Of a DNA stretch of 64,000 bases, positions 35,640 through 45,983 are shown piece by piece. The position numbers and the translations under genes were made by a program. Source of the DNA: Sepiola atlantica (taxonomy: Eukaryota > Mollusca > Cephalopoda > Sepiida > Sepiolidae); the NCBI GenBank assembly GCA_963556195.1, contig OY744520.1:4540001-4604000 (forward strand), read 5' to 3'. Numbering within the stretch: position 1 is the first letter of the stretch; the number at the start of each line of letters is the position of its first letter. Under the pieces are notes generated by a model, which was not told the DNA's origin, did not search any database, and worked only from the letters and a program-made list of their open reading frames with translations.

Positions 35640-36415
35640 CCAATTTTACACGTGACAAACCAAAAAATGCTACTTTAAACGTGTGCGTGTCAGCCCCACG
35701 AGGTTATGTCAAACTTAAGTGTAATTAACACTTTAACGTGAACGCCTACAAAATGCTATTTCAAGCTTAAGCGTGAGACCAAAAATGCTATTTTTAAGCT
35801 CAGGCGTGAGACCAAAAATGCTATTTTAAACTCATGCGTGACAGATAAAACATACTATTAAAAAGTTTAGCATGACAGAACAAAAATTATATTTCAAACT
35901 TAAGCGTGATAGACTAAACATTGATTGTTTTCAATCTTTAACGGGTGAGACAAAAATGTTATTTCAAACTGAAGCACAACATACCGAAATGCTACTATAA
36001 ACTTCAGCATCACATACCAATAAATGAGATTTCAAACTTATGCGTGACAGACCAAAAAATGATGTTTCAAACTAAAGTTGGACGAAGCAAAAATGCTATT
36101 TAAAATTTAAGCGAGTAAGAACAAATTTCTATTCTAAATTTAAGTTTACCAAATCAAAAATGATACTTTAAACGTAAGCGTGACGAACCAATAAATGCTA
36201 TTTCACACTGAAGCCAGACAGATCACACATTTTATTTATTAACTTAAGTGTGACTAACCAAAAATTACTTTGTAAATTTAAGTGTGACTAACCAAGAATT
36301 ACTTTGTAAATTTAAGTGTGACTAACCAAGAATTACTTTGTAAATTTAAGTGTGACTAACCAAAAATTACTTTGTACATTTAAGCGGGACAAACCAAAAA
36401 TGCTACTTCAAACCT
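35640..36415 (+). repeat. 34-bp minisatellite array, about 22 units
   Basis: The unit consensus is AAACTTAAGCGTGACAGACC followed by AAAAATGCTATTTC. Most units are degenerate, but four at 36240-36380 (AAATTTAAGTGTGACTAACC then AAGAATTACTTTGT) are nearly identical, which indicates recent local amplification. A decayed relative lies at 6780-6965. Confidence 0.88.
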
Positions 36416-37079
36416 AAAAACATGTGAGAAAACCATTACATATACTATTTGCTTTTTCAATAATAGGTTGAAATCTAGTTATTCATTAAAAATAAGTTAC
36501 TTCCAATAAGTCAAAATAAATAAGAAATAAATAAGTGCATTGCTAATATAATATTTGAGAGAAACACTATTTACTATGAATCAGGGGTTTACTGATGGTT
36601 TTATAAAAAGAAATATATATCATTTTTGGAGTTCAAACCGGTTTAAAAACCGATATATTTTAAGTCCGAATTACATCAGTGAAGGGACGATTTATGCAGA
36701 GTTTCCTTCTATTTTGCCATCTTATGTAACAACTAACTATTTCTGAATAAATATGAAAGGTCGATGGAGATAAATCACGTGTGTGCACGGCTTTAAATCA
36801 ATCCCGACTTAAAACACAATATAATAAAATTTATTTTATTCTTGCATATTTTAAAATTGAGAAAAAGATTGTGTGATTGATATGGAAGTAAATTGTCGCT
36901 CTTTTTCGCGAGGAGAAAGGTTGAAGAGAAGAAAAGGGCATGCGTTTATTTAGAACTTATGAGTCAATAAATCTAAGATATTATTAGATGAATCTAAGAA
37001 AGTCAAATGATATTTTCAGAATTGAATGTGTGAATGTGTGTATAAGAATCGAATAAATTGCAGATGAAATGAAAGAGAG
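36416..37079. other. No recognised gene
   Basis: A 63-codon frame at 36555-36746 has no recognisable features. Confidence 0.5.
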
Positions 37080-39003
37080 TGAAAAAAAAGGTTAATATTG
37101 TGTTTTTTTAGTTTTTTACAAGAGTTACAACTTATTAAGGCTTGAAAAAAGTAAACAAAAAGAATGAGGAAGAAGGAAAAGTAAACAATGAGAGTGAAGA
37201 AAAGAAGAATAGGGGGTATGCAAAGAGGGTGGAAAAATGAGGAAAGCATAGAAATAAACAAACAGGATGACAGCGAAGAAAACGGAGATAAGTAAACAAG
37301 ATGGGTGACAAAAAGAAGACACACAAGAAGAAATAAACAAAGAGGATGAAGAAGAAGGAAAAGTAAACAAAGAGGATGAGAAAGCGAGGAAGAACTAAAG
37401 AAAGCAATAAAAAAGAAGAAGAGGCGGTATGCAAAATGGGCGAAAAAATGAGGAAGACAAAGAAATAAACAAACAGGATAAAAACGAAGAAAACGGAAAT
37501 AAGTAAACAACGTGGATGAGAAAAAGAAGACACACAAGAAGAAATAAACAAAGATGACGAACCTGAATTGAAACATATGAAGAAGAGGTAAACAAAGAGA
37601 ATAAGTAGGCATAAAAAGGAGAAGACGTAAGAAGAGAAAATCAGAAGGAGAAGAAGAAGAAGAAGAGGAAAAGCAAAACAAAGTGAGCAAATACGATGAT
37701 GATTAAGAAGCAAATGAAATAAACAAAGGCATAAGAAAAAAGGAGAAGAAACGCAAGAAGTAAACAAAGCCAATGAACAAGCAGTAAATAAAGTTGATGG
37801 TAAAAAGTGCAAAAATTAGATGAAGAGAAGAATGAAGTAAATAAAGACGATAATAAAAAAAGAATTAAACGGGGGGGGGGGGCTGACGATAGGAAAAATT
37901 AAACTAAGTTAATAAGAAGAAATGAAGAAGACGAAGGAAAATAATGAAACAAAGAGAAGATGAAGATGTAGATGAAAGATAACCAAAGAGGAGAAGATGG
38001 AGAAATATTGAATAAATAAAGCGATATAAACAAGGAACATGAGAAATAAATAATAAACTCAGTGTATCAGAAGGAAGCACATAATGAATAAAAAAGAAAA
38101 GAAGAAGGTGAAGATAAAGGAGAATAAGATAAAGAAGAAGAAAGACAGAAGAGAAAACATTAAAGTAGTTGAAAAGACGATGAAGAAAAGGAGCAAATAG
38201 CATTAGATACACACACAAACAAAATAGATGAGAACTGAAAAACGAAGCAAATCAAGAGAATAAAGACGATGACGAGGAGTAGAAGACAAAGAAGAAGAAA
38301 TATGTTGAAATAAACGGTTGAGAAATTAGTAAAGGCAGATTATAGCAAGAAGCAGAATACAAAGAAGAAAACACATAACGCATTAGACAATCAGAATGCA
38401 AAGGGAGAATAAGCACTATGCAAAGAGGACGAAGAAGAATAATGATTGGGTATACAGTGTCAGAAGGTGTAGTAGTTGAAATAAGTGAAGAAATAAGAAA
38501 AAGAATAAGTAAATTAGTAGAATTGTTATTCCACTACCACCTCAACTATTGCTAATGATAATAATAAGTAAATCAGTAGAAGTGTTATTCTACTATCACC
38601 TCAACTATTGCTAATGATAATAGTAAGTACACAAAAAGGATGACAAGAAGAAGAAACGCATAGCAGAAATAAACAAACATAAAATGATAAAATAAATTAA
38701 CAAAGATGAGAAGATACAGAAGTCGATGAAACGAAGGGGATACAAAAGAAAATAAAGAAGATGTGCAAGAGGTACTCAACATGTAGTAGAAGAGGTTGAA
38801 AAAGTAACCAAAAAGAATGGAGGAGAAATAAGCAAAGGTAATGATGAAAAGAAGATAACGAACAAGAAAAAAAAGGTAAAAGAAAACAACGACGATAAAG
38901 AAGAATACATAACAAAAATGCACGTGAACAAGAATCTAATAAAGAACAAAAATAGAACAGGAACAAATAAAAAAGAATAAATAAAGAACATGAGATAAAA
39001 AAG
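37080..39003 (+). repeat. Purine-rich array, locus 2
   Basis: About 1.9 kb of A/G-rich DNA built from variants of AAATAAACAAAGAGGATGAA and GAAGAAGGAAAAGTAAAC. At 37203-37620 a larger unit repeats with a period of about 211 bp, with GGTATGCAAA at 37215 and 37426 and GACACACAAGAAGAAATAAA later in both. At 38505-38630 a 59-bp unit (CCTCAACTATTGCTAATGAT) is duplicated. Long Phe/Leu/Ser frames on the minus strand are compositional. Confidence 0.8.
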
Positions 39004-39680
39004 GGTACTGGTACAGCTTTTGAACCAGACAAAACCGACTTTTCTTTCGACTTTTTCCGATTGTTTACCTAAACATTTTGAAGATTTTGGACAATCGCCA
39101 ATTTACGATTTAATAAATTTACGAGTTAAAATGTCGTCTGCTTTTCTATCTTTCTGATAAGCGACTAATCAGAAAGATAGAAAAGCAGACGATAATTTAA
39201 CTCGTAAATTTAGTAAATCGTAAATTGGCGATTGTCCAAAATTCATAACAAAAAAAAGAGTAAAAAACATAAGTCAACAAATAACTGTTACCAAATGGTT
39301 TTAAAGTAAGTTCGGGTCAAGTTAGGGTCAAGTTAGGGTCAAGTTAGGGTTAGTTTAGGATTAGTTTGTTTACGTAAAAAAACGGTTCAGTTTTCATCTG
39401 GTTTAAAAACTAAGAGTACCGAAAAATACATTCGATTTAACTTTTTCCAAAATAAAAATTATAAAAGTTTTTTAATTAATTTCTCTCGTCAAAAATAAAT
39501 AACTTAAGCATAAAAATAAACATTTCCTGCTTTACATGTTGTGGCATTATGATTTCTCTTCGAACGTCGCGTCGTTCTGATTTTTACGCCGGTTCGTTTT
39601 TATTCGTCTTTTTCCGGCTGTTTAAGTTATTCTGCGTCGGCAAAATGTCGGGTTTGCCTGGTTGAAATGCGGTACTGGTA
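39004..39680. mobile_element. MITE with internal 75-bp palindrome
   Basis: Terminal inverted repeats pair GCTTTTGAACCAGACAAAAC (from 39016) with GCATTTCAACCAGGCAAACC (reverse complement near 39668), 20 of 24 bp. Both ends are flanked by the direct repeat GGTACTGGTA (39005-39014 and 39670-39679), a likely target duplication. The interior has a perfect-looking hairpin, 39084-39158 with 39168-39242, and a TTAGGG-like patch (AAGTTAGGGTC three times, 39315-39350). The element interrupts the purine array, which resumes at 39680. No transposase; the superfamily is unassigned. Confidence 0.7.
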
Positions 39681-40010
39681 GAGAATAAGAAGTAAACAAA
39701 AGCAGCAAGTAGATGAAGACAAAGAAAGAAACAATTACGTGAAGACGAAGAAATAAACTAAAATAAAGAAGAGGATAAAAAAAGTAGAAGAAGAAGAGAA
39801 AGAAGAAGAAGAGAAAGAAGAAAAAAGAAGAGGAAGAAGAAAAAGCAACGAAGTAAACAAATAGGATTAAAAGAAGAATGACAAAAACAAAGAGAATGAA
39901 GACGAAGAAAAGAAAACTGAAACAAAATTTAATTAAGTGAGGAATAAACGAATATGAACATAATAAAAAATGGGTGAAGTGGGGAAAAAGCGTAAAATAA
40001 TGCATTTTAA
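39681..40010 (+). repeat. Purine-rich array, continuation
   Basis: Same GAAGAAGAGAAAGAAGAAGA and AAGTAAACAAA motifs as upstream of the MITE. Confidence 0.7.
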
Positions 40011-40392
40011 ACTAAGATTAAATTTGTATTAAAAAAGAACAAAACAGCAAAACGGCTTCGAATATTAAAATGGCACTACATTTTAAATATGTAGAACAAT
40101 CTGAGTCAAAGTGTGAAAACGGAAGATAATGAATAATGGCTTCATTTTACAGACAGATTATAACCCACTTTACTCACTCCATCGCATTTTTATCTCCCAG
40201 GCGTACACACGTTCACATATATGTAGGGGAGTTATTGTAAACACGGTGGTGAGACACATTTTTAACTCATAGCAATATATGTCATATTTTATGGAAAAAA
40301 GGTCTTATTTTGTTAGCGAACAAAAGTAAATAGTTGCCTAAAAATAATGATTTTCACGAGTATCTTAAAAGACTAACTTTAAATATATATGA

Positions 40393-40394
<2 letters not shown>

Positions 40395-40429
<35 letters not shown>
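40395..40429. repeat. (TA)n microsatellite
   Basis: TA run. Confidence 0.93.
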
Positions 40430-40432
<3 letters not shown>

Positions 40433-40479
40433 TTAGTTGCATTAAAGTGTATGTTTATAAAAAGTGCGCAATATCTATA

Positions 40480-40708
40480 ATAGAACTGATGTAGATCTAT
40501 GCAGATATGTGATCAACAACCAATAGTTGCTCGTGTTTTCTCGCATCGCAGTCTTCAGGCATACAATTTCTACTTTCGTTTGTTATCCATTTAGCACACA
40601 TATGGCTGATAATCACATGTTCGAAGAATGCGAGGCTATAAAATACTCATCTCATTCACTATTGATCATATGTCTACAGACGTATATATATATATATATA
40701 TATATATA
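40480..40708 (-). repeat. Repeat relic with weak hammerhead trace
   Basis: Minus strand near 40560-40520 reads CCUGAAGACUGCGAUGCGAG and then AAAACACGAGC, which resembles CUGAAGA, a stem and GAAA. Stem III and stem I are not convincing. A (TA)n tract follows at 40683-40708. Confidence 0.3.
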
Positions 40709-40709
40709 G

Positions 40710-41440
40710 GATCAGAATAAACCAAAGTGAAAACTTTTAGTAGATGGAACCTATTGTGAAAAGGATAAGCTCAATATACGAGATAGAGCAATAGTAGAGA
40801 TAGAAGAAAAAAGATTGATAAATATGCGACGATTGTCCAAATTTATTTCAAATTTCAATTGTTCAATGCAAGGTTGTCAGTAATAAACTAGTGTTTATTT
40901 TCCTTTCCTTAAGCCAAGGCTTTTCAAAGTTTCTGAGTTAATCCTTGTATGAGATCCTACCGTTTTTTCTAGGCCCGGAAGAAAATCAAAAAATGGCCTG
41001 TTTTCCTCTTCAAAGCCTCTTTTAAGTACATCTGGACTTATCTACTTTTGAGCACCTTTTCCAACCTGCTCCCATGCAAAGTGTTTTTATTCACTTTCTA
41101 CAATTTCACCGAACCTTTTCAACGGAAACTTACCACCCGGACAATTGTATTTCTTTTTCACGAAATTTTCTTTTCATTCAGTACGTTTTTTGACAAAAAT
41201 TATTTTAATAATTTTTAAAAATAATTCTCATATTTTTCAAATATTTGAACTTTGGTTTTTTCGAAAGCCAACTTATCCATCTGTATTTCTCCTCTGATGA
41301 TAAGATTTCGATCTTTGAAAAGCCTTGGCTTAAGGAAAGGAAAATAAACACTAGTTTATTACTGACAACCTTGCATTGAACAATTGAAATTTGAAATAAA
41401 TTTGGACAATCGTCGCATATTTATCAATCTTTTTTCTTCT
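40710..41440 (+). mobile_element. Family E foldback element, copy 3, 128-bp perfect arms
   Basis: Arms 40802-40929 and 41313-41440 are identical in inverse orientation over 128 bp, starting with AGAAGAAAAAAGATTGATAA. The 383 bp between them are non-coding. The family tail lies inverted on the left flank (40715-40800). A complete hammerhead motif (41286-41340) straddles the inner edge of the right arm. Perfect arm identity implies recent formation or gene conversion. No transposase is seen. Confidence 0.88.
41286..41340 (+). ncRNA. Hammerhead ribozyme motif, family E
   Basis: Stem I UCCU (41290-41293) pairs with AGGA (41333-41336) and continues after one mismatch. CUGAUGA lies at 41294-41300. 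Stem II is AAGAU-UUCG-AUCUU (5 bp, UUCG loop) with a U-U apposition at its base. GAA at 41317-41319 leads to stem III AAGCC-UU-GGCUU and the cleavage nucleotide A (triplet UUA). The core is intact. The half from CUUUGAAAAGCC onward also occurs inverted in the left arm. Confidence 0.72.
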
Positions 41441-41441
41441 A

Positions 41442-41486
<45 letters not shown>
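41442..41486. repeat. (CT)n(TA)n microsatellite
   Basis: Short CT and TA runs between family E copy 3 and the following SINE A tail. Confidence 0.95.
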
Positions 41487-41492
<6 letters not shown>

Positions 41493-41815
41493 TATAAATA
41501 AATATTAATTATTTATAACCTACAGACATCGATGTTTAATGCTAACGCAATCTTCAGTGCAGAAAGTTAATTTCCGACGGTCGGCGGGCTGGAACTCCGA
41601 TCACAAATCACCACTGATTCGTAGTCAAGAGCGTTCTCCCGTTGGCCACCGCAAATTAGCTAATAATTAAGGAGGAATTTAACTTTGTAAATACCGAGTC
41701 AGCGGGTATTTTACAACGAGCAGCGAAAGTGATCTACAAACTGTGTTGGAACTCGCAATCAAGCTATTATAAAACTCACTCAGAGTGCCCGACCTTTAGA
41801 AAATGAGGCTTTTAA
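41487..41815 (-). mobile_element. SINE family A, copy 1
   Basis: Minus strand has the tRNA-like head (GTGGCCAACGGGAGAACGCT near 41650), a body, a hammerhead with one core mutation (41519-41563) and the A-family tail GTTATAAATAATTAATATTT. Upstream, the 3' half of the same hammerhead and tail is present again at 41820-41872, so the SINE lies between two direct copies of its 3' end. Confidence 0.78.
41519..41563 (-). ncRNA. Hammerhead motif, family A, GAAAC mutated
   Basis: Stem I is UCUGCA with UGUAGG, fully paired allowing two G-U pairs. CUGAAGA, stem II UUGCGUUAGCAU and stem III ACAUCGAUGU with triplet GUC are intact. GAAAC reads UAAAC, which should abolish activity. Relative to 61242-61286 stem I has changed on both sides while keeping pairing. 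Confidence 0.75.
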
Positions 41816-41819
41816 TAAT

Positions 41820-41871
41820 ATATATAAATAAATATTAATTATTTATAACCTACAGATATCGATGTTTCATG

Positions 41872-41872
<1 letters not shown>
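41820..41872 (-). repeat. Extra 3' half of SINE A hammerhead and tail
   Basis: Minus strand AGCATGAAACATCGATATCT then GTAGGTTATAAATAATTAAT matches 41487-41545. It begins inside stem II of the ribozyme. Confidence 0.8.

Positions 41873-41942
<70 letters not shown>
41873..41942. repeat. (TA)n microsatellite
   Basis: Pure TA run of 70 bp. Confidence 0.98.
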
Positions 41943-41945
<3 letters not shown>

Positions 41946-42039
41946 TCAAAAGAAAATTCAGAAAAGAAACAATGTCACTTTCAGTAATTTAGACCATCAA
42001 AATAGGATTTAACATAGACTCGACAGGTCCATTCTTTAC

Positions 42040-42910
42040 AGGGATAAAAATAATTTGTTAAAAGTTCTTGGATACTTTAATCACATGAGGTTGCATGCGT
42101 TCAACACACGCTTGTTTCATTGCCTAGCCGTTGAGCATCTAGTAATGTAATTGGCCATCCAGATTTCAACTTAGCGTACCAGGCAATTCTAATGAATTTA
42201 AAAATTATGTTGTGTATTGTACATCATGGTCATAGTCGAGGACAGCATATACAAAACTGAAAGTTTGTTTCTCACCTTGAATTTAATCAATCAGTGGTTG
42301 ATTGGTGACATGTACCAGGTCATTTTTACGAGCTAGAATTACTCTCTTCGTTAACCATTCAGGATGCACATGAACTGTACTACTAAGTGATATTATACTT
42401 GGAGTAATAACAATCTTGATATGGTTGGTTGTTGCAATCTTGTCATCACTTATTTTTAGAAGTATGGAGACAATTTCATTAGCCACTGGGCCATAATTGA
42501 GATGCACACGCATGTTTGCAGATAATCTTACATTCTCGAGGTCCGTTGACAAATATTACAATCTAATGCAAGCATTCAGCTCGTCAGCGGAATTTCAACG
42601 TGGAACAATAGGAAGTATTTGTCGGTAGTCACCTGATAAAAAAATCACGTTTCTTGAATATTCAACATTTGTATGTGAATTAAACATCTCACAAAAAATG
42701 TTGTTATATGGTACACACCATTCGTTGTCTACACAAAATGTTGTGCTACAAGAGAGGGTAACTATCGTCTCAAAGCCTTCAGCTACAGTAGATAGTCGGC
42801 AATATAGTCGGTAACCATTTGTATGCGACTGACTTTCATTCAAGAAGTGTCTGGGGTATTTCTTTAAGGGTTGGATTTGTAGCAGAAGTGGTAAACATGT
42901 GAGAAGCTTG
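42040..42910 (-). pseudogene. Helitron Rep/helicase relic with internal deletion
   Basis: The minus strand reads LKKYPRHFLNESQSHTNGYR (42867 on), VDNEWCVPYNNIFCEMFNSH and TNVEY, the segment that follows the Rep domain in Helitrons. It then passes in frame straight into VIFLSGDYRQILPIVPR (about 42650-42597), a PIF1-helicase motif normally several hundred residues further on. After a stop follow NSADELNACIRL, then LSANMRVHLNYGPVANEI, HPEWLTKRVILARKND, IQGEKQTF, FLNSLELPG and GWPITLL, as in the helicase C-terminal part. Stops lie near 42592, 42565 and 42280. Part of the Rep catalytic centre and helicase motif I (P-loop) are absent. Confidence 0.85.
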
Positions 42911-43194
42911 GTAAAATATGCACAAATATTTTTTTTAAATAATTAAGATTTATTAGTGGGGGATCGGAGTTCTATATAAATTTAATTTCGTCAAAGTAAA
43001 AATAAAAATAAGTAAAAACGTCTCGCTCCACTCCCCTCAAATAAATATATTTTACAATTGAGTAAAGATGGAAATTTTAAGTGGGGTGGAGAGAGGGTTA
43101 TACATTTAAAAAAATATAACCTCTACAGTTTACGGACCGTGCTATTCTTTATTTGGCAATAGGAATTTCAAGTTAAATTCAATTTTTACGGTAA

Positions 43195-43245
43195 TTTCTG
43201 TTTATTAAATTTAGCCACACTGATGAGTCGTGAGACAATGAAATA
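43195..43245 (+). repeat. SINE family B 3' relic
   Basis: GCCACACTGATGAGTCGTGA and GACAATGAAAT retain CUGAUGA and a GUC-GUGA-GAC hairpin. Three bases separate stem II from GAAA, so the ribozyme is broken. Confidence 0.45.
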
Positions 43246-43324
43246 CGCCATGCTTAACGATTAGATAAAATGATTTTCTGTGCAAATTGTTGAATGTATC
43301 GCAAATAAAATAAACCAATAAAAA

Positions 43325-43326
<2 letters not shown>

Positions 43327-43391
<65 letters not shown>
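43327..43391. repeat. (TA)n microsatellite
   Basis: Pure TA run. Confidence 0.98.
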
Positions 43392-43394
<3 letters not shown>

Positions 43395-43740
43395 TTACAA
43401 TTGGTATTTATCTACGTAAACATTATTTAACTACACATTTGCCGACATATTTCGGTGAGAACCATGAATAGTCATACTCTTTCGGGCCAACACCTTTTTT
43501 TTAGGATTACATTTAGGGAATGAGACAACATTTTTTTTCCGAAACTGAACACTTGATAAACTCATCGAAAGACACATTCAAACTGCATAAAATATTCTAT
43601 CCATTAGATTTAAAATTTTAATATTTTTTGATTTTTTATTCATTTACTTTTTATTTTACCGATTATAAATTTATTAATGCACCGAATTTGACACAATACA
43701 AATACTCGTTATGAATTTTTCATATCTTGTCTACCGAAAT

Positions 43741-44080
43741 ATCTAACGCATGCATATAGTGCTGTTGCCACATCTGGCCTCGTGCATCATCTACTTGTCT
43801 CTTCCTCTTAGACAAGGTCTAAAAAAGAGTTGCTAACTTAATAGGTCCCTCACTCTCAACCAAGCTCCAGACTCTGCCCCATCGCCGTAATGTTACATCC
43901 TTGTGTTTGTTTTACAAATACTTTAATGGATTCTGCTCCGGTGCCCCCTAGACGTAAATACACTAGATCAACTCGCCAATCAGCAAAATCCCATCCATTC
44001 ACTGTGGAGGGCCCCAGATGCCGGAGAGCCTTCTACTTAAATAGTTGTTTTCCTCTTGCAATTATAATAAGTAAAAGGGA
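43741..44080 (+). pseudogene. LINE RT C-terminal fragment
   Basis: Plus strand has CCCHIWPRASSTCLFLLDKV, KRVANLIGPSLSTKLQTLPH, RRNVTSLCLFYKYFNG and STRQSAKSHPFTVEGPRCRR, the extreme C-terminus of the same LINE type as 30385-31275. One frameshift lies near 43815. It is 5'-truncated. Confidence 0.82.
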
Positions 44081-44483
44081 CTAATCTGAAAAATGTACAA
44101 TTTTACTGTATATTCGATTTTCCGTATTGTATTATATTTTTTATATATTTTAATGTAAGTTCAGTAGAAGCATAATGTGGTTATTTATGCAAATATTTTG
44201 TTAACATATTCGCAAGCAAGTTTCTGTTACAATTTTATGAAATGTGAAAAATGATAAACCATTCGTAGATACCATATAATCCTCATTTAAGTTGTTATAT
44301 TGACGAATTGGCTTGAATACGCTTCGCCTAAGTAAGGTTGCAACTGTTACCATGTTTCAAAATATTTAAGGAAATGTTTTCATGAATGTAATACGAAAGA
44401 GATTGCTCAATTTGATATTTAACTGATTTAATAAACACAGGATCAATTCATCAACTCTTATTGGTAATATATCAACAGAATTA
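44081..44483. other. No recognised gene
   Basis: AT-rich DNA downstream of the LINE fragment, possibly its 3' flank. Confidence 0.45.

Positions 44484-44534
<51 letters not shown>
44484..44534. repeat. (TA)n microsatellite
   Basis: Pure TA run followed by a short GA-rich stretch. Confidence 0.97.
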
Positions 44535-44535
<1 letters not shown>

Positions 44536-45033
44536 CGAGAAAGAGAGAGAAAGAGACAGAGAAAGGATAGTTATGTATCAATATCAGCATTCCGTCAAGC
44601 GACGATGACTATTTCAAGAAGGCCACCAGGCCATGATTATACATCTCAATTTGATTCTGTGTTGCCAATAACGGGTGCCTTGAGCGAGACGTTATCAACA
44701 CGAACATTGTTTACCAGCGCGACGTTCGAGCAAGTATGATTCAATTGCTTTTTCACTATTTCGTGAAAGTGCTTGTAAGGGATTCGAAGTAATTCTAGCT
44801 TTTGTGTTACAAACGGCACTGTCTTTACCGACAAACTGGGATAAACAATAGCAATTGCCCCTGCAGTAACTGACCAGATTAGAGGTCTGTTTATCCCTAC
44901 TTTATGGTGCGCAACATGGACAAGTTACACGTAGCTGGAGGATCTGTCATCTTCTGCTTAGATGGAGATAACTGGATACTCTTACAACCGACAGAACTCC
45001 GGGTTTAGTTTTATGTAATGTCTTACACACACA

Positions 45034-45035
<2 letters not shown>

Positions 45036-45076
<41 letters not shown>

Positions 45077-45090
45077 ATATATATATATAC
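45036..45090. repeat. (TA)n microsatellite
   Basis: TA run with GTA variants. Confidence 0.95.
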
Positions 45091-45365
45091 GAAATTTTAA
45101 TTATTTAAAATAATAAGCCTTAAAGAAGCTATGCAATGCAATGTTGTTTTATTAATTAAACAACAAATCATTTCGAAGATGTACATCAGAATTTCAAATA
45201 CAGATGCAGTAAAATACATTTTTCAATCATCTCTTTTTATGCTGTTTTCATAAATTCTGTGAAATTCTCTGTAAATAACATTGCATGGCTTTTAACAGCA
45301 TAATATTTTTAATGATTCAAATTATCTATACAAACAATGCTTTTTAAAACATGATTACAATTCAT

Positions 45366-45366
<1 letters not shown>

Positions 45367-45425
<59 letters not shown>
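45367..45425. repeat. (TA)n microsatellite
   Basis: Pure TA run just before a SINE A-like copy. Confidence 0.97.
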
Positions 45426-45429
<4 letters not shown>

Positions 45430-45432
<3 letters not shown>

Positions 45433-45742
45433 AAGCCCTTTAAGAAATTAGAGTTGAGCACTCTCGGGATGTTAAAAATAGACTGTCAAAAAGCTTTAAT
45501 GCATAGTTTCAAATACGCTAGTCGAACACTCTTGACTAATCTTTGATTGCTTCTAGGTAAATATAGATCTAAATTTTCTTTGATTACGTGACAATTCCTG
45601 GTGGCCAAGTTGCTATGGCGACTGCGAGCGGATTTCAGGCTGACTTTGTGAACCGGGTTCGCACCTCTCGACTGTCTGAAATTGTACTTCCCTGCATTGA
45701 TGAGGGCAATAAACTTGAAACGCTCGCGTCTGTAGGTATTAA

Positions 45743-45745
<3 letters not shown>
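45430..45745 (+). mobile_element. SINE family A, divergent copy
   Basis: Plus strand has a tRNA-like head (GTGGCCAAGTTGCTATGGCG, B-box GGGTTCGCACC near 45655-45665), then TCTCGACTGTCTGAAATTGT, a hammerhead (45691-45736) and TAGGTATTAATAATTATA before (TA)n. Confidence 0.75.
45691..45736 (+). ncRNA. Hammerhead motif, family A divergent
   Basis: Stem I is CCUGCA with UGUAGG (6 bp, one G-U). Stem III is ACGC-UC-GCGU with triplet GUC, and GAAAC is present. The first core base is U in place of C (UUGAUGA). Stem II (GGGCAAUAAACUU) is weak. Stem III differs completely in sequence from ACAUCGAUGU in other copies yet still pairs. Confidence 0.65.

Positions 45746-45773
<28 letters not shown>
45745..45773. 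repeat. (TA)n tail
   Basis: TA run at the 3' end of the SINE. Confidence 0.95.
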
Positions 45774-45777
<4 letters not shown>

Positions 45778-45929
45778 TGTTTTATTTATACAGCTTTATT
45801 GGCTATCTGCGTAGACGAAGGTGCCCAAACTATGTTTGCAAATAAAAATTTACATCAAACAAATATACAGCTATATGTATTAGGGAGCACTATTATATCA
45901 ACAATAGGCTCTATGAACCAAACCTAACC

Positions 45930-45935
<6 letters not shown>

Positions 45936-45980
<45 letters not shown>
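45936..45980. repeat. (TA)n microsatellite
   Basis: Pure TA run just before a family D copy. Confidence 0.96.

Positions 45981-45983
<3 letters not shown>

Noticed and set aside
37016..39032. Minus-strand frames of 60-225 codons with apparent membrane segments
   Set aside because: Same compositional cause in the purine array; the frames overlap each other in all three phases.
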